Part shown: piece by piece, positions 24,449-32,853 of the stretch
Numbering within the stretch: position 1 is the first letter of the stretch
Layout of the letters: each line of letters starts with the position of its first letter
Assembly: GCA_965275915.1 (NCBI GenBank)
Contig: CBDHYI010000008.1
Coordinates: 1,240,001 to 1,304,000, forward strand
From: JBDWFY01 sp965275915
GTDB taxonomy: Bacteria; Pseudomonadota; Alphaproteobacteria; Rhizobiales; Stappiaceae
DNA: 64,000 nucleotides
Direction of reading: 5' to 3'
Translations under genes and position numbers: made by a program
Notes under the pieces: generated by a model
Databases searched by the model: none
Seen by the model: only the letters and a program-made list of their open reading frames with translations
Told to the model about the DNA's origin: nothing

Positions 24449-27046
24449 ATGTCGCGAGTTGAAAGTGTGAACCGTGATGCGGGGCTGCATGAGCGTGTGC
24501 TTGCACCGCGCCTGAGAAAATCCCGTCCGGGCCATCTGCTGAGTACCGTTGCTGCGAGCGCGCTGACTGCGGCTGCGGCGTTTCCGACGGTTTCCCACGC
24601 GCAGACAGTCGTGCCGCCCTCCAGCGCCACCTGCGCCGTGAATGGAACGGTTGCCACCTGTACGGGCGATTTGTCCGAAGGTGTCCAGGCGAATGCGCCG
24701 CTGACCACACTGAACGTCAATAATCTGACCCAGGACATTGCCCCGACCGTAGCGGGAGTCAACGGCATCGAATTTGATGTCACCGGGGATCAGAACATCA
24801 CGGTGAACAGCGATACCGGGCCGTTTCAGATCGTTACGACACGCAGTGCCCCCGGCGCATACGACGGTTACGGTATTGGCGCCCAAGTAACGGGTAATGG
24901 CAATGTTGTGATTACGTCGACAGGAAACATCAGCTCCGGGAATGACGGCATCAAAGGACATGTCTCCGATGACAATGGCACACTCTTAAATGCCGGCAAC
25001 GGCAACGTTACAATCATCAACAGCGGCGATATCACGTCCACTGACGAGAGAGGCATTGACGCGAACGTCGACAAGAACGGCAATATCTCGGTGTTCAATG
25101 TCGGTGATATCAGTTCCTTGCAGACAGGTATTTACGCTCATGTACAAGACGAGGGCGACGTCCGCATCGTGTCGACCGGAAAAAAAATATCGGCCGCGAG
25201 TGGGAATGGGATCTCTGGCAGGGTCGGTAATGGTGGGAACGTCAGTATAACCTCCGGCAGCACCATTGCCGCGAAATTTCGTGGTATTTCAGGATTGGTC
25301 GGTGGAGATGGTTCCATTTCAATCAACAATACAGGCGACATAACCACGACGTTTGGTCATGCGATTCGCGGGTATCTCTATGGCGCCGGCAGAATAACGA
25401 TTGTTTCGCACGGGAAGCTGCGCGTCCAGAGGGATTGGACCGGCATAAATGCCTACACATATAACACCACCGAAGCGTCCGAAATACATATAACGAACAC
25501 AGGCGATATTGCTTCGATCGGTGGCTACGGTATTTGGGCTACAACCTACACGGGCGGCGGTCGTATCGTCATAGCCAACTCGGGCCAGATCAGTGGCTAT
25601 TGGGACGGCATCTCTCTCGAAGCCCAGGGAACGGGAAGTGCGTCCGTTTTCAACACCGGTTCGATTATCTCCACCGGTACCGATCGTGCGTATGACAGCG
25701 GTATCGATGTGGCGGCCAACAGAGGTGTTGCTCCGGCAACCATCACCAACAGCGGCCTTATTCGCGGTGCCAGCGGTTTTGCCATCAATCTGCGCAGCGA
25801 TGGCAATGATGTCGTCAATCTTCTGCCCGGCTCGATCATTGACGGAGCGATAGACTTCGGCAATGGCAATAACGGGTTGGGCGGCGCCAATCTGGACGAT
25901 ATCGACACCCTGAATTTTGCCGCCGGCCTCAATGCCACGGTTGACTTCGCGGATTCCGGCGGTCCCGGCCAGGGCGGCCTGGGCGACGGCAACTTTGAGT
26001 CTGCGCCCGAGATCATCAATTTCGCCGGCGCCGGGGTGGTGGTCAATGGCGGTCTGACGGCGGTTGCGGTGGATGTGACCGGCTTTGCGCTGCAGGGCAC
26101 GTTTGCCAGCGACCTGACCGATGCGATCCTGAACAGCATCGACAATGGCGGCGGGGTCCGGCGCAGCCGGACGGAACTGGTCAGCACCCACGGGGCGGCC
26201 GAGACCGGCGAAGAGCGGACGGACCACCGGCTTCGCGTCTGGGGATCGGCGTTCGGCGGCTATAACGATGTGGAGGCCGACGGCCGTCTTGTTCCGTTCG
26301 ATCATAATTTCTGGGGGCTTTTGTCCGGGATCGAGACCGGCGATGCCGAAGTCAACGGTGTCTTCGGCCTGCTGGGCGGCTACAGCGACAGCCGGCTCAG
26401 TGTTGCCTATGATACCGGGGAGACGGAGATCGACTCCTATTTCGGCGGCCTTTACTGGAAGCGCGATTTCGGGGCCTACCGTGTCCACGCGGCGTTTCTT
26501 GCCGGAGCAACCGACAACAAGGTCAGCCGCAGCGTGAACGGCATCGACGCGAACGGGGACTTTGACGGGATGTTCTACTCACCGTCGCTCACGGTTCTGA
26601 AGCCGATTGATCTGTTTGCCGTTCCGATGTCGGTGAGTGCGCGGGCGAACTACGTCTATATGCATCTTGACGGGTACACGGAAACAGGGATCCCCCTGCC
26701 GCTGACGGTCGATGACCGGGCGGTGTCGCTGTTCAATGCGCGGGCTCAGGTCAACTTTCCGCGCTTTTTCGATCATGCGGACGGCAATGCGACCCGGGTC
26801 AATCTTGCGGTTGGTCTTGATGCGACCCTGGATGCGGGGTCGGACGATGTCGCCGCTGTGGTTGCCGGTGTGCCGTTTTCCTTTGTCGCGGATACGGAGG
26901 ACGAGGTTGCCGGGTTTGTCGGTATCAACGTTGCTCACAGCTGGGGCAACGGCCGCCACACGGTCGGTTTTGACGGCGAACTTCAGTCCGCCTTTGACGG
27001 TGGCATTGAGGCAACGGGCGGTCTGAAAGCGTCTTTCCGGTTCTAG
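24449..27046 (+). CDS. Autotransporter (type Va) adhesin-like protein 2
   Basis: Tandem paralogue of the preceding gene (865 aa), same architecture: near-identical signal region and C-terminal barrel (from about HRLRVWGSAFGGYNDVEADG). The passenger beta-helix has additional coils (about residues 165-235: GNGNVTIINSGDITSTDERG, KNGNISVFNVGDISSLQTG) missing from copy 1. Where coils align, framework strands are conserved while 4-5 residue patches ahead of GI differ. ATG with GGGGT at the same place as in copy 1. Probably a surface adhesin or recognition protein. Confidence 0.92.
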   Translation: MSRVESVNRDAGLHERVLAPRLRKSRPGHLLSTVAASALTAAAAFPTVSHAQTVVPPSSATCAVNGTVATCTGDLSEGVQANAPLTTLNVNNLTQDIAPTVAGVNGIEFDVTGDQNITVNSDTGPFQIVTTRSAPGAYDGYGIGAQVTGNGNVVITSTGNISSGNDGIKGHVSDDNGTLLNAGNGNVTIINSGDITSTDERGIDANVDKNGNISVFNVGDISSLQTGIYAHVQDEGDVRIVSTGKKISAASGNGISGRVGNGGNVSITSGSTIAAKFRGISGLVGGDGSISINNTGDITTTFGHAIRGYLYGAGRITIVSHGKLRVQRDWTGINAYTYNTTEASEIHITNTGDIASIGGYGIWATTYTGGGRIVIANSGQISGYWDGISLEAQGTGSASVFNTGSIISTGTDRAYDSGIDVAANRGVAPATITNSGLIRGASGFAINLRSDGNDVVNLLPGSIIDGAIDFGNGNNGLGGANLDDIDTLNFAAGLNATVDFADSGGPGQGGLGDGNFESAPEIINFAGAGVVVNGGLTAVAVDVTGFALQGTFASDLTDAILNSIDNGGGVRRSRTELVSTHGAAETGEERTDHRLRVWGSAFGGYNDVEADGRLVPFDHNFWGLLSGIETGDAEVNGVFGLLGGYSDSRLSVAYDTGETEIDSYFGGLYWKRDFGAYRVHAAFLAGATDNKVSRSVNGIDANGDFDGMFYSPSLTVLKPIDLFAVPMSVSARANYVYMHLDGYTETGIPLPLTVDDRAVSLFNARAQVNFPRFFDHADGNATRVNLAVGLDATLDAGSDDVAAVVAGVPFSFVADTEDEVAGFVGINVAHSWGNGRHTVGFDGELQSAFDGGIEATGGLKASFRF

Positions 27047-27215
27047 GTGATTTTTGGCGGGGAATTGCCGCCCCTCACAGGCGCCCTGGTCAAACGGGAC
27101 GCTCTGGTCATTGCACAGTGACTTCCGCAAGCCGCAAGCGGAAACCCCCGCGGCACCGAATCTTATGCAGAGCCGCAGAGGCGCCGGAGCGCCTCAACGG
27201 ATCTTTTGCCCATCA

Positions 27216-27980
27216 TCACTTCACCTTGCCGGGCAAGCTGAGATCGCCGGAGGCTACATCGAAAACATCCGTCACGCACAAAAGCGGCGCATGCACATTT
27301 GCGTTTACTTTCAGGGCTGATGTCACCCCGTCATAGGACGCTTCGGCGATGGCGTCGGTGTCCTTGAAAGAGACGTTGATCCTGACTTCCGGACCGTCGA
27401 ACAACGGTGTGAAGCCGGGACTGTCCAGAAAGATCGGCACGCCGGGCCATGTTGCAGGCATTGCCGGTGTCTCGCCGTCCGGGATGTCCCGAACCCCCAG
27501 AGCGGCCGGACCGCAGGCTTCTGTCGGTGTCAGCACGACCCAGTGGCTGTGCCACTCGGCCCCGTCGGCTGAATTCGTCGGATCGCCATCGCCGTCTTCG
27601 TCGAACAGCGGCGTGTCGTCAAAATCCGGGTGGCTGGTCGTGGCAAGCGCAAGAATGCCGCTGTCGCCCTCAAAACCGACGACCGACGGGTCAAGCGATG
27701 TCGGCCAGACATAGGAATAGACCGATGAGCCGCCGAAACTGCCGGTCCGGGCGGGTTTGTCCGCACCGGCTATACCGTTTGTCGTCATGTGAAACGTCAC
27801 GGTGCGGCCGTTCCGATGAACGTGAGCCGCCAATATGTCAAAAGATGCGATCTTCGTGTTGTCGGCAGCCGATTTCACGGCGTCGTCCTGATGCAGCGCA
27901 TGGGATGTGTGGCTGCCATCGGCCAATGCGAACCCGGCGCCGGCAAGGAGGGCAGTGGCAAAGAGAAGGGACTGTTTCAT
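27216..27980 (-). CDS. Exported protein of unknown function with Asp-rich motif
   Basis: 254 aa with a clear signal peptide (LLFATALLAGAGFALA). I do not recognise the family. The mature protein is beta-rich and contains two His-rich stretches (HTSHALHQDD, AAHVHRNGRTVTFHMTTNG). An acidic DEDGDGDPTNSADG looks like a dockerin/EF-hand-type calcium loop, and two Cys residues (EACGPAAL, PLLCVTD) could form a disulfide. Divergent from a MarR regulator with a repeat-rich promoter between them, so it may be under that regulator's control. Possibly metal-binding (inference). Confidence 0.72.
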   Translation of the reverse strand: MKQSLLFATALLAGAGFALADGSHTSHALHQDDAVKSAADNTKIASFDILAAHVHRNGRTVTFHMTTNGIAGADKPARTGSFGGSSVYSYVWPTSLDPSVVGFEGDSGILALATTSHPDFDDTPLFDEDGDGDPTNSADGAEWHSHWVVLTPTEACGPAALGVRDIPDGETPAMPATWPGVPIFLDSPGFTPLFDGPEVRINVSFKDTDAIAEASYDGVTSALKVNANVHAPLLCVTDVFDVASGDLSLPGKVK

Positions 27981-28002
27981 TGTGATCTCCAGAATTAATA
28001 AT

Positions 28003-28060
28003 AGCGACTCGATACTAATATCATGAAATTTTGCGATTGCAATAATAATTTCGACTCGCT
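28003..28060. promoter_or_regulatory. Repeat-rich divergent promoter of MarR regulator and exported protein
   Basis: AT-rich 58-bp segment bounded by AGCGACTCGA (28003-28012) and TCGACTCGCT (28051-28060), which form an inverted repeat with one mismatch. A perfect TTGC-N4-GCAA dyad lies inside at 28031-28042. Both features fit MarR-family operators, which usually lie in divergent promoters. Confidence 0.45.
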
Positions 28061-28071
28061 ATCTTTTGTCG

Positions 28072-28620
28072 ATGAACAGAACTGATCCAGTGCGCATCAA
28101 GGACCTGATTGACCGGCTGGCCCGCATTGCGTCGGCGGAGGAGTGGGGAGAAGACATCAACCCGACCCAGTGGACGGCGCTGTCTTATCTGGCGCGGGCC
28201 AATCGTTTTTCACGGTCACCATCCCAGGTGTCCGACTTCATGTCGGCGACCAGGGGCACGGTGTCGCAAACACTCAAGGCGCTTGCACGAAAAGGACTTG
28301 TTACCGAGGTCCGGTCCGACCAGGATAAGCGCTCGATCTCATATTCCATAACGGATGAGGGAAAAGCATTGGTTCACAAGACCTGTGTCATTGAGATGTC
28401 GGCGTCCCGGCTGACCGGCGCTGAAGCGGCGTCGCTGCTTCAGGGACTTGAAGCACTGGCGGAAGCGGCCCTGCGGCAAAGGGACTCGCGGGCGTTCGGT
28501 GTCTGCAGAACCTGCGCGCATCACGAAGAACTGGAAAACGGCGGTTATTGCCGGTTGCTGAAGGAACCGCTGGCGCCGGCGGAGACAAACCAGATTTGTC
28601 ATGAACATTCAGGGGCCTGA
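28072..28620 (+). CDS. MarR-family regulator with C-terminal Cys-rich motif
   Basis: MarR winged-helix regulator (182 aa): helix 1 RIKDLIDRLARIA, recognition region PSQVSDFMSATRGTVSQTLKA, wing GLVTEVRSDQDKRSISYSI. After the dimerisation helix it has an extra tail, CRTCAHHEELENGGYCRLL followed by ICHEH: Cys-x2-Cys-x-HH, then Cys, then Cys-His. Four Cys plus His residues look like a metal or Fe-S site rather than the single sensing Cys of OhrR. The ATG at 28072 is preferred to a TTG six bases earlier. It is divergent from the exported Asp-rich protein. Confidence 0.87.
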   Translation: MNRTDPVRIKDLIDRLARIASAEEWGEDINPTQWTALSYLARANRFSRSPSQVSDFMSATRGTVSQTLKALARKGLVTEVRSDQDKRSISYSITDEGKALVHKTCVIEMSASRLTGAEAASLLQGLEALAEAALRQRDSRAFGVCRTCAHHEELENGGYCRLLKEPLAPAETNQICHEHSGA

Positions 28621-28737
28621 GCCTGGCTATTTTCTAAGGGCTTGAGTGTCTGCTAAAGCGTGAAGTCCTCCACTTCGCTAAGGCCCGTTCTTTGCGATAC
28701 TGTTCCTTTATTGGTGCCAAAGATATTTGAGGACATC

Positions 28738-29544
28738 ATGTTGGAACTGGGATTGCTCACAGTCCATGGCATGGGCGAGACAACACCGGATTATGCCGAA
28801 GATTTTCTTTTGGAAGTCAGGGATCGCTTCGGCGCCGACAACGGCAGGCTGGTGACGGAGACGATTTTCTATCAGGATATTCTTCAGCCCTTTGAAGAGG
28901 ATTATTTCAATCGCGTGCGGCGGCGGGTGGACTGGGACAGGTTGCGGAAATTTCTGCTCTACGGCATTTGCGATGCCGCGACGCTCGAATCTCAAAAACA
29001 GGGTACCGACAGCCCGTATTACCAGGCTCAGATGCGTATTCTTGTTGCGTTCCGGACGCTCTACCGCGCTCTTGAAGGAAGCAACCGGCGGACGATTGTC
29101 GTTGCGCAATCGCTCGGCGGACAGGTCCTCTCCAATTACCTTTGGGATGCTCTGAAGGATAATATGCCCTCGATCGGTGTCTGGTCCGTCCCTCAACAGT
29201 TTCAGAGCCGGGAAGAGGAGGATTTTTGCCGCGGAAAGGCGATCGTCCGGCTGTTCACAACTGGTTGCAACATTCCGATTTTCGTTGCCGGCCGGCCGCG
29301 CGACAGGATTGAGCCGATCCCGCGACCGAACAATGAATTTGAGTGGCACAACTACTATGATGAGGATGACGTCCTTGGCTGGCCGCTCCGGGATCTCAGT
29401 GACGATTATTCTGAGCGGGTGAAAAGAGATCACCGCATCAATGCGGGGGTCCTCACCGGATTCACGCCGCTCAGCCATGTAAATTACTGGCGCGACAGCG
29501 ATTTTCTGAAACCGCTTGTGAAGCACATAAAACGGTATCTCTGA
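28738..29544 (+). CDS. Putative alpha/beta-hydrolase-like protein
   Basis: 268 aa, start at the ATG preceded by GAGGA. The N-terminus LLTVHGMGETTPDYAEDF looks like the oxyanion/HG segment of lipase-type alpha/beta hydrolases. RTIVVAQSLGGQVLSNYLWD looks like the nucleophile elbow, with AQSLGG where GHSLGG is usual. A C-terminal His is available in PLSHVNYW. No signal peptide. I do not recognise a named family. It converges with the ABC-F gene (11-bp gap). Confidence 0.72.
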   Translation: MLELGLLTVHGMGETTPDYAEDFLLEVRDRFGADNGRLVTETIFYQDILQPFEEDYFNRVRRRVDWDRLRKFLLYGICDAATLESQKQGTDSPYYQAQMRILVAFRTLYRALEGSNRRTIVVAQSLGGQVLSNYLWDALKDNMPSIGVWSVPQQFQSREEEDFCRGKAIVRLFTTGCNIPIFVAGRPRDRIEPIPRPNNEFEWHNYYDEDDVLGWPLRDLSDDYSERVKRDHRINAGVLTGFTPLSHVNYWRDSDFLKPLVKHIKRYL

Positions 29545-29555
29545 AAGTCGGCCCC

Positions 29556-31067
29556 TCATTCAAGCTGTTGTTTGAAAAACGCTTCGGGGCTGTCGACTTC
29601 GACCAGTCGCTTCCGTTCGATCTGCCAAAACCGTGTGCCGACAGTGCGGACAAAGGTTCGGTCGTGGCTGACCAGCAATGTGGTCGCATCATGCGCCAGA
29701 AGTTCATGCTCCAGCGCTTCCTGGCCTTCGATGTCCAGATGGTTGGTCGGCTCGTCCAATATATAGAAGTTGGGATTTGCCAGACGCAGCAGGAGCATCG
29801 CCAATCGACTGCGCTGCCCGTCCGAAAGAGTGTTCAACCGGCTGTCCTGAAGGCCAATACGGATGCCCGCACCGGCGAGCAATGATCGGGCATTCCGGTC
29901 TCCGACGTCTGTGCTCCGGGTGATGGCATCCATCGGCGTTGTGAAAGTATCAAGCTGTGAGAGGGCCTGATCGGATATACCGGGCACCACCGAAGGGGCG
30001 ACGCGAATGCCCGTACAATCCGCCGCTAATGCATTAATGAGCCGGCTCAGTAGTTGTGTTTTGCCGGATCCGTTCGGTCCCAGCACGACGACACGGTCGC
30101 CCCGGTTGATCCATAGCGCTTCGGTGCGGAACAGCGTCCGGCCGTCCGGTGCGGTGATGTCGGTTGCGTCAACCTTCACCAGCGCTTTGGCATGGGTGTC
30201 CGAGTTGGCCAGCCGGATCTTCCCGGCAGACCGTTGCCGGAAAGCGGGGCGGACGGCTGCCTCAATCTTATCGGCCCGCTCTTTCAGTTGCCGGGTTTTG
30301 TTCAGAAGCAGGTCCGACCCCGAATTGATGCCGATATTCTTGAGTTTTGAGGCCTGCCGGCGCAACTGATCCGCTTTGGCCAGATCCTTTTCGGTCCGGT
30401 GCGCGGCGGCCAGATCGGCTTCGTCCAATGCCTGTCGGGCCGCGCTATAGGGCAGGGCGAAGGCGTGCGACGTTTCCGGGCGCAAAAAGAAAGTCCTGTT
30501 CGTCACCGCGTCGAGAAACGCGCGATCATGACTGGCAATCACAAACGGGGTCCCATGCGCGATGGTCTCAAGCCAGGTCTGCAGAAGGCCGATGCGCTGA
30601 AGGTCAAGGTGATTTGTCGGCTCGTCCATTAACAGAACGTCCGGCTCGCTGACCCAGACCCGTGCAAGCAATGCGATCCGCTGCCAGCCGCCGGACAGGG
30701 TCTTGAGCGGCTGCGTCCGGATCTCTTCCGGGACATTCAGGTCGTTCAGGGCGATATCGGCGCGCCAGCTCTCATTCTCCGCCTGATCGCCGTCAAGACC
30801 GGAGAGCACCGCATCATAGATGGACTTTTCAGGCAAGGCATCCGGGACATCCTGGGAAACGAAGCCGATGCGCAATCCCCGTGATGTCGTGACGTCGCCA
30901 TGGGTGGAGTCCATGTCTCCGGCGATAATCCGGAACAGGGTGGATTTGCCGCATCCGTTGGCGGCAACAAGACCGACACGGTCGCCTTTGCCGATTGTGA
31001 GACTTACGTTGGAAAACAGCGGGTTTGCGAAGGTGACGCCAAGAGCGCGCAGGGTGATCAGGGTCAT
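29556..31067 (-). CDS. ABC-F family ATP-binding protein
   Basis: Soluble duplicated ATPase of 503 aa with no membrane segments, class ABC-F (Uup/EttA/antibiotic-resistance relatives), which act on the ribosome. Domain 1: Walker A AANGCGKST, signature LSGGWQRIAL, Walker B LLMDEPTNHLD. Linker around residues 230-290 rich in Lys/Arg/Leu. Domain 2: GPNGSGKTQ, signature LSDGQRSRLAM, FYILDEPTNHLD and VSHDRTFV. The exact role (housekeeping or ribosome protection) cannot be read from the sequence. Confidence 0.92.
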   Translation of the reverse strand: MTLITLRALGVTFANPLFSNVSLTIGKGDRVGLVAANGCGKSTLFRIIAGDMDSTHGDVTTSRGLRIGFVSQDVPDALPEKSIYDAVLSGLDGDQAENESWRADIALNDLNVPEEIRTQPLKTLSGGWQRIALLARVWVSEPDVLLMDEPTNHLDLQRIGLLQTWLETIAHGTPFVIASHDRAFLDAVTNRTFFLRPETSHAFALPYSAARQALDEADLAAAHRTEKDLAKADQLRRQASKLKNIGINSGSDLLLNKTRQLKERADKIEAAVRPAFRQRSAGKIRLANSDTHAKALVKVDATDITAPDGRTLFRTEALWINRGDRVVVLGPNGSGKTQLLSRLINALAADCTGIRVAPSVVPGISDQALSQLDTFTTPMDAITRSTDVGDRNARSLLAGAGIRIGLQDSRLNTLSDGQRSRLAMLLLRLANPNFYILDEPTNHLDIEGQEALEHELLAHDATTLLVSHDRTFVRTVGTRFWQIERKRLVEVDSPEAFFKQQLE

Positions 31068-31269
31068 GAAATTCGTCTTTCGATCTGAAACAAAGTTCAG
31101 CCGTTGAGGCTGCCATCAGGGCAGATCGGTGAGACGGGAATGTCCTTCGATCAGCCCCACAAACGCATTTGCGGGGCAAGGACAGGGCCACGGACGTGGT
31201 ATCGCGTGAAGTACATCCGACCCTCTCTTGGTTGGGGCGCATGGCCGCGCCCGGTTGGACTACGGAAAT

Positions 31270-31689
31270 CTAGTCAGGCTTCAACCGATGGTCAAGCCGA
31301 TTGTTCCTGCAGACCGCCAACGCCTGAGGTTCGCCGATTTCAATAATATGCCGGTCCGGATCATAGAATCTGAAAACTCGCTGCCCCCATAACTGCCGCT
31401 GTACCGGATGAATCAACTCAACCTGGCCGGACACGTGGCTGAAGACTGTCTCAATGTCTTCAACCTCGAAATACAGGACGAGGTTTTTCCGGCCGTACGG
31501 GGGAGGGGTGTCCTGTTTTTCGCCGAAGATGGTTTCATGAAGTGCAGCGCCGTCATGCAACGCAAACCCGTCGTCAAACTGAACGAAATTTCCATGGTCC
31601 TGAACGATCGTAAGGCCCATGACGCTGCTGTAAAATCGCTTTGAGCGTGCGATATCGGCAACGAACGGCAAAGGATTGATGAATTTCAT
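31270..31689 (-). CDS. VOC-family (glyoxalase/bleomycin-resistance-like) protein
   Basis: 139 aa, single VOC module pair: KFINPLPFVADIARSKRFYS at the N-terminus, DHGNFVQFDDGFALHDG, then LYFEVEDIETVF and RVFRFYDPDRHIIEIGEP at the C-terminus. His/Glu metal ligands are probably present (VQFDDGF..., IIEIGE). Function within this large superfamily is undetermined. It stands alone between the ABC-F gene and a 253-bp gap without a convincing gene. Confidence 0.85.
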   Translation of the reverse strand: MKFINPLPFVADIARSKRFYSSVMGLTIVQDHGNFVQFDDGFALHDGAALHETIFGEKQDTPPPYGRKNLVLYFEVEDIETVFSHVSGQVELIHPVQRQLWGQRVFRFYDPDRHIIEIGEPQALAVCRNNRLDHRLKPD

Positions 31690-31942
31690 GCTGGGCTCGG
31701 TTCATGCGCATCGAGACTGCTTCCACTTTGCGGACCTTGCCGGTGCGTGGCGAAGGTATGAGTATTGCCGTTCAAAGACCAAAATAACCGCATTCGAACA
31801 CAACCATCACTCTCGGAACCGCTGTCCGGGTCGGGCCCGGAGGCGCGATTATCCCACTTGAATTCGAGTTTGGCCAATCATATCTCCCGGAGCAAAAGGC
31901 GGATGTTATCATCAGCCGGATCAAGCACTTGGAATATATGCA

Positions 31943-32842
31943 ATGAAGACATCTTTTTGGGCGGCGGTTTTTACCGCGATCAGTGGCATGGCATCTGCTC
32001 AGCCGCTCGACACAGTACCGAGAATGGCCCTTATATCCGCGTTCGAGCCGGAAATCGAAGTTCTTCGCGGCCGGCTCCAGAATCCCAAAACATATGAACT
32101 CATAAACAGGGAGTTCGTTACAGGAGAGCTTTCCGGCAAACCTGTGGTGGTTTTTTCCTCCGGCGTCTCCATGGTGAATGCCGCAATGACCACCCAGCTT
32201 GCTCTTGATCATTTCGAGATTGAAGGAATCGTCGTTTCAGGCGTGGCTGGCGGAGCTGATCCCGGTCTGTCCATTGGCGATATCGCGATCCCTGTGCAAT
32301 GGGGTCAATATCTGGAAATGGCCTATGCGCGCAAAACGGATGACGGGTACGAGCTTCCACCGTTTCTGTCTTCCGAATTCCCGAACTACGGGATGATGTA
32401 TACGATTAATATCGGAATTTTCGAGGAACTCGCGGGCCATGGGAAAAGCCGCTTCTGGTTCCCCGCCGACGCCAAGTTCCTTGCTGCGGCAGAAGCCGCT
32501 GCAAGCAAACTCAAACTTTCGGATACCGATGCCAAAGGCCAGAAACTCGACCATTCGCCTGAAATCCATATTGGCGGCGGCGGCGTTACCGGAACTGCGT
32601 TTGTTGACAACGCCGAGTTCCGCGAGTGGACGCACACGACTTTTAATGCGCGTGTTCTGGATATGGAAACCGCTGCAATCGCTCAGGTGGCCGATGCGAA
32701 CGGGGTGCCGTTTTTAGCCTTTCGGGCCCTGTCAGACCTGGCCGGTGGAGGATCAGGGGCCAACCAGTTCGATATCTTCATGGGGTTGGCCGGCGGCAAT
32801 CTCGCTGATCTCGTCGAGGCATTTCTCAAAGAGCTTGATTAG
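31943..32842 (+). CDS. Exported nucleoside phosphorylase / MTA-SAH nucleosidase-like protein
   Basis: 299 aa member of the purine nucleoside phosphorylase/5'-methylthioadenosine nucleosidase superfamily. The core motifs are RMALISAFEPEIEVL, VVVFSSGVSMVNAAM, GIVVSGVAGGADPGLSIGDI and the substrate-site VLDMETAAIAQVA, with RALSDLAGGG at the end. Unusually, it begins with a signal peptide (SFWAAVFTAISGMASA), so it should act in the periplasm. Similar exported family members exist in other proteobacteria. It converges on the NADH dehydrogenase gene, 11 bp away. Confidence 0.87.
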   Translation: MKTSFWAAVFTAISGMASAQPLDTVPRMALISAFEPEIEVLRGRLQNPKTYELINREFVTGELSGKPVVVFSSGVSMVNAAMTTQLALDHFEIEGIVVSGVAGGADPGLSIGDIAIPVQWGQYLEMAYARKTDDGYELPPFLSSEFPNYGMMYTINIGIFEELAGHGKSRFWFPADAKFLAAAEAAASKLKLSDTDAKGQKLDHSPEIHIGGGGVTGTAFVDNAEFREWTHTTFNARVLDMETAAIAQVADANGVPFLAFRALSDLAGGGSGANQFDIFMGLAGGNLADLVEAFLKELD

Positions 32843-32853
32843 GCTCAGGCAGG

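Larger units (their letters stand above)
24290..27130 (+). repeat. Tandem repeat unit 2 (promoter, autotransporter, 3' region)
   Basis: Second copy of the tandem duplication, longer because its passenger region carries about 66 additional residues. Homology to unit 1 fades in the 3' flank around 27120-27130, where both contain GGCGGGGAATTG-like and ACTTCCGCAA-like sequence. Confidence 0.8.

Noticed and set aside
22290..25710. Diversity-generating retroelement
   Set aside because: Periodic variable patches suggested it, but no reverse transcriptase, template repeat or accessory gene lies in the window, and the variants are not adenine-biased in an obvious way.
21593..27130. CRISPR or IS element
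   Set aside because: The repeat is two whole genes in tandem; there are no short spaced repeats, transposase or terminal inverted repeats.
31686..31877. 63-codon minus-strand frame between VOC and nucleosidase genes
   Set aside because: No ribosome-binding site, low-complexity Ser/Asp/Gly stretch, no family resemblance.
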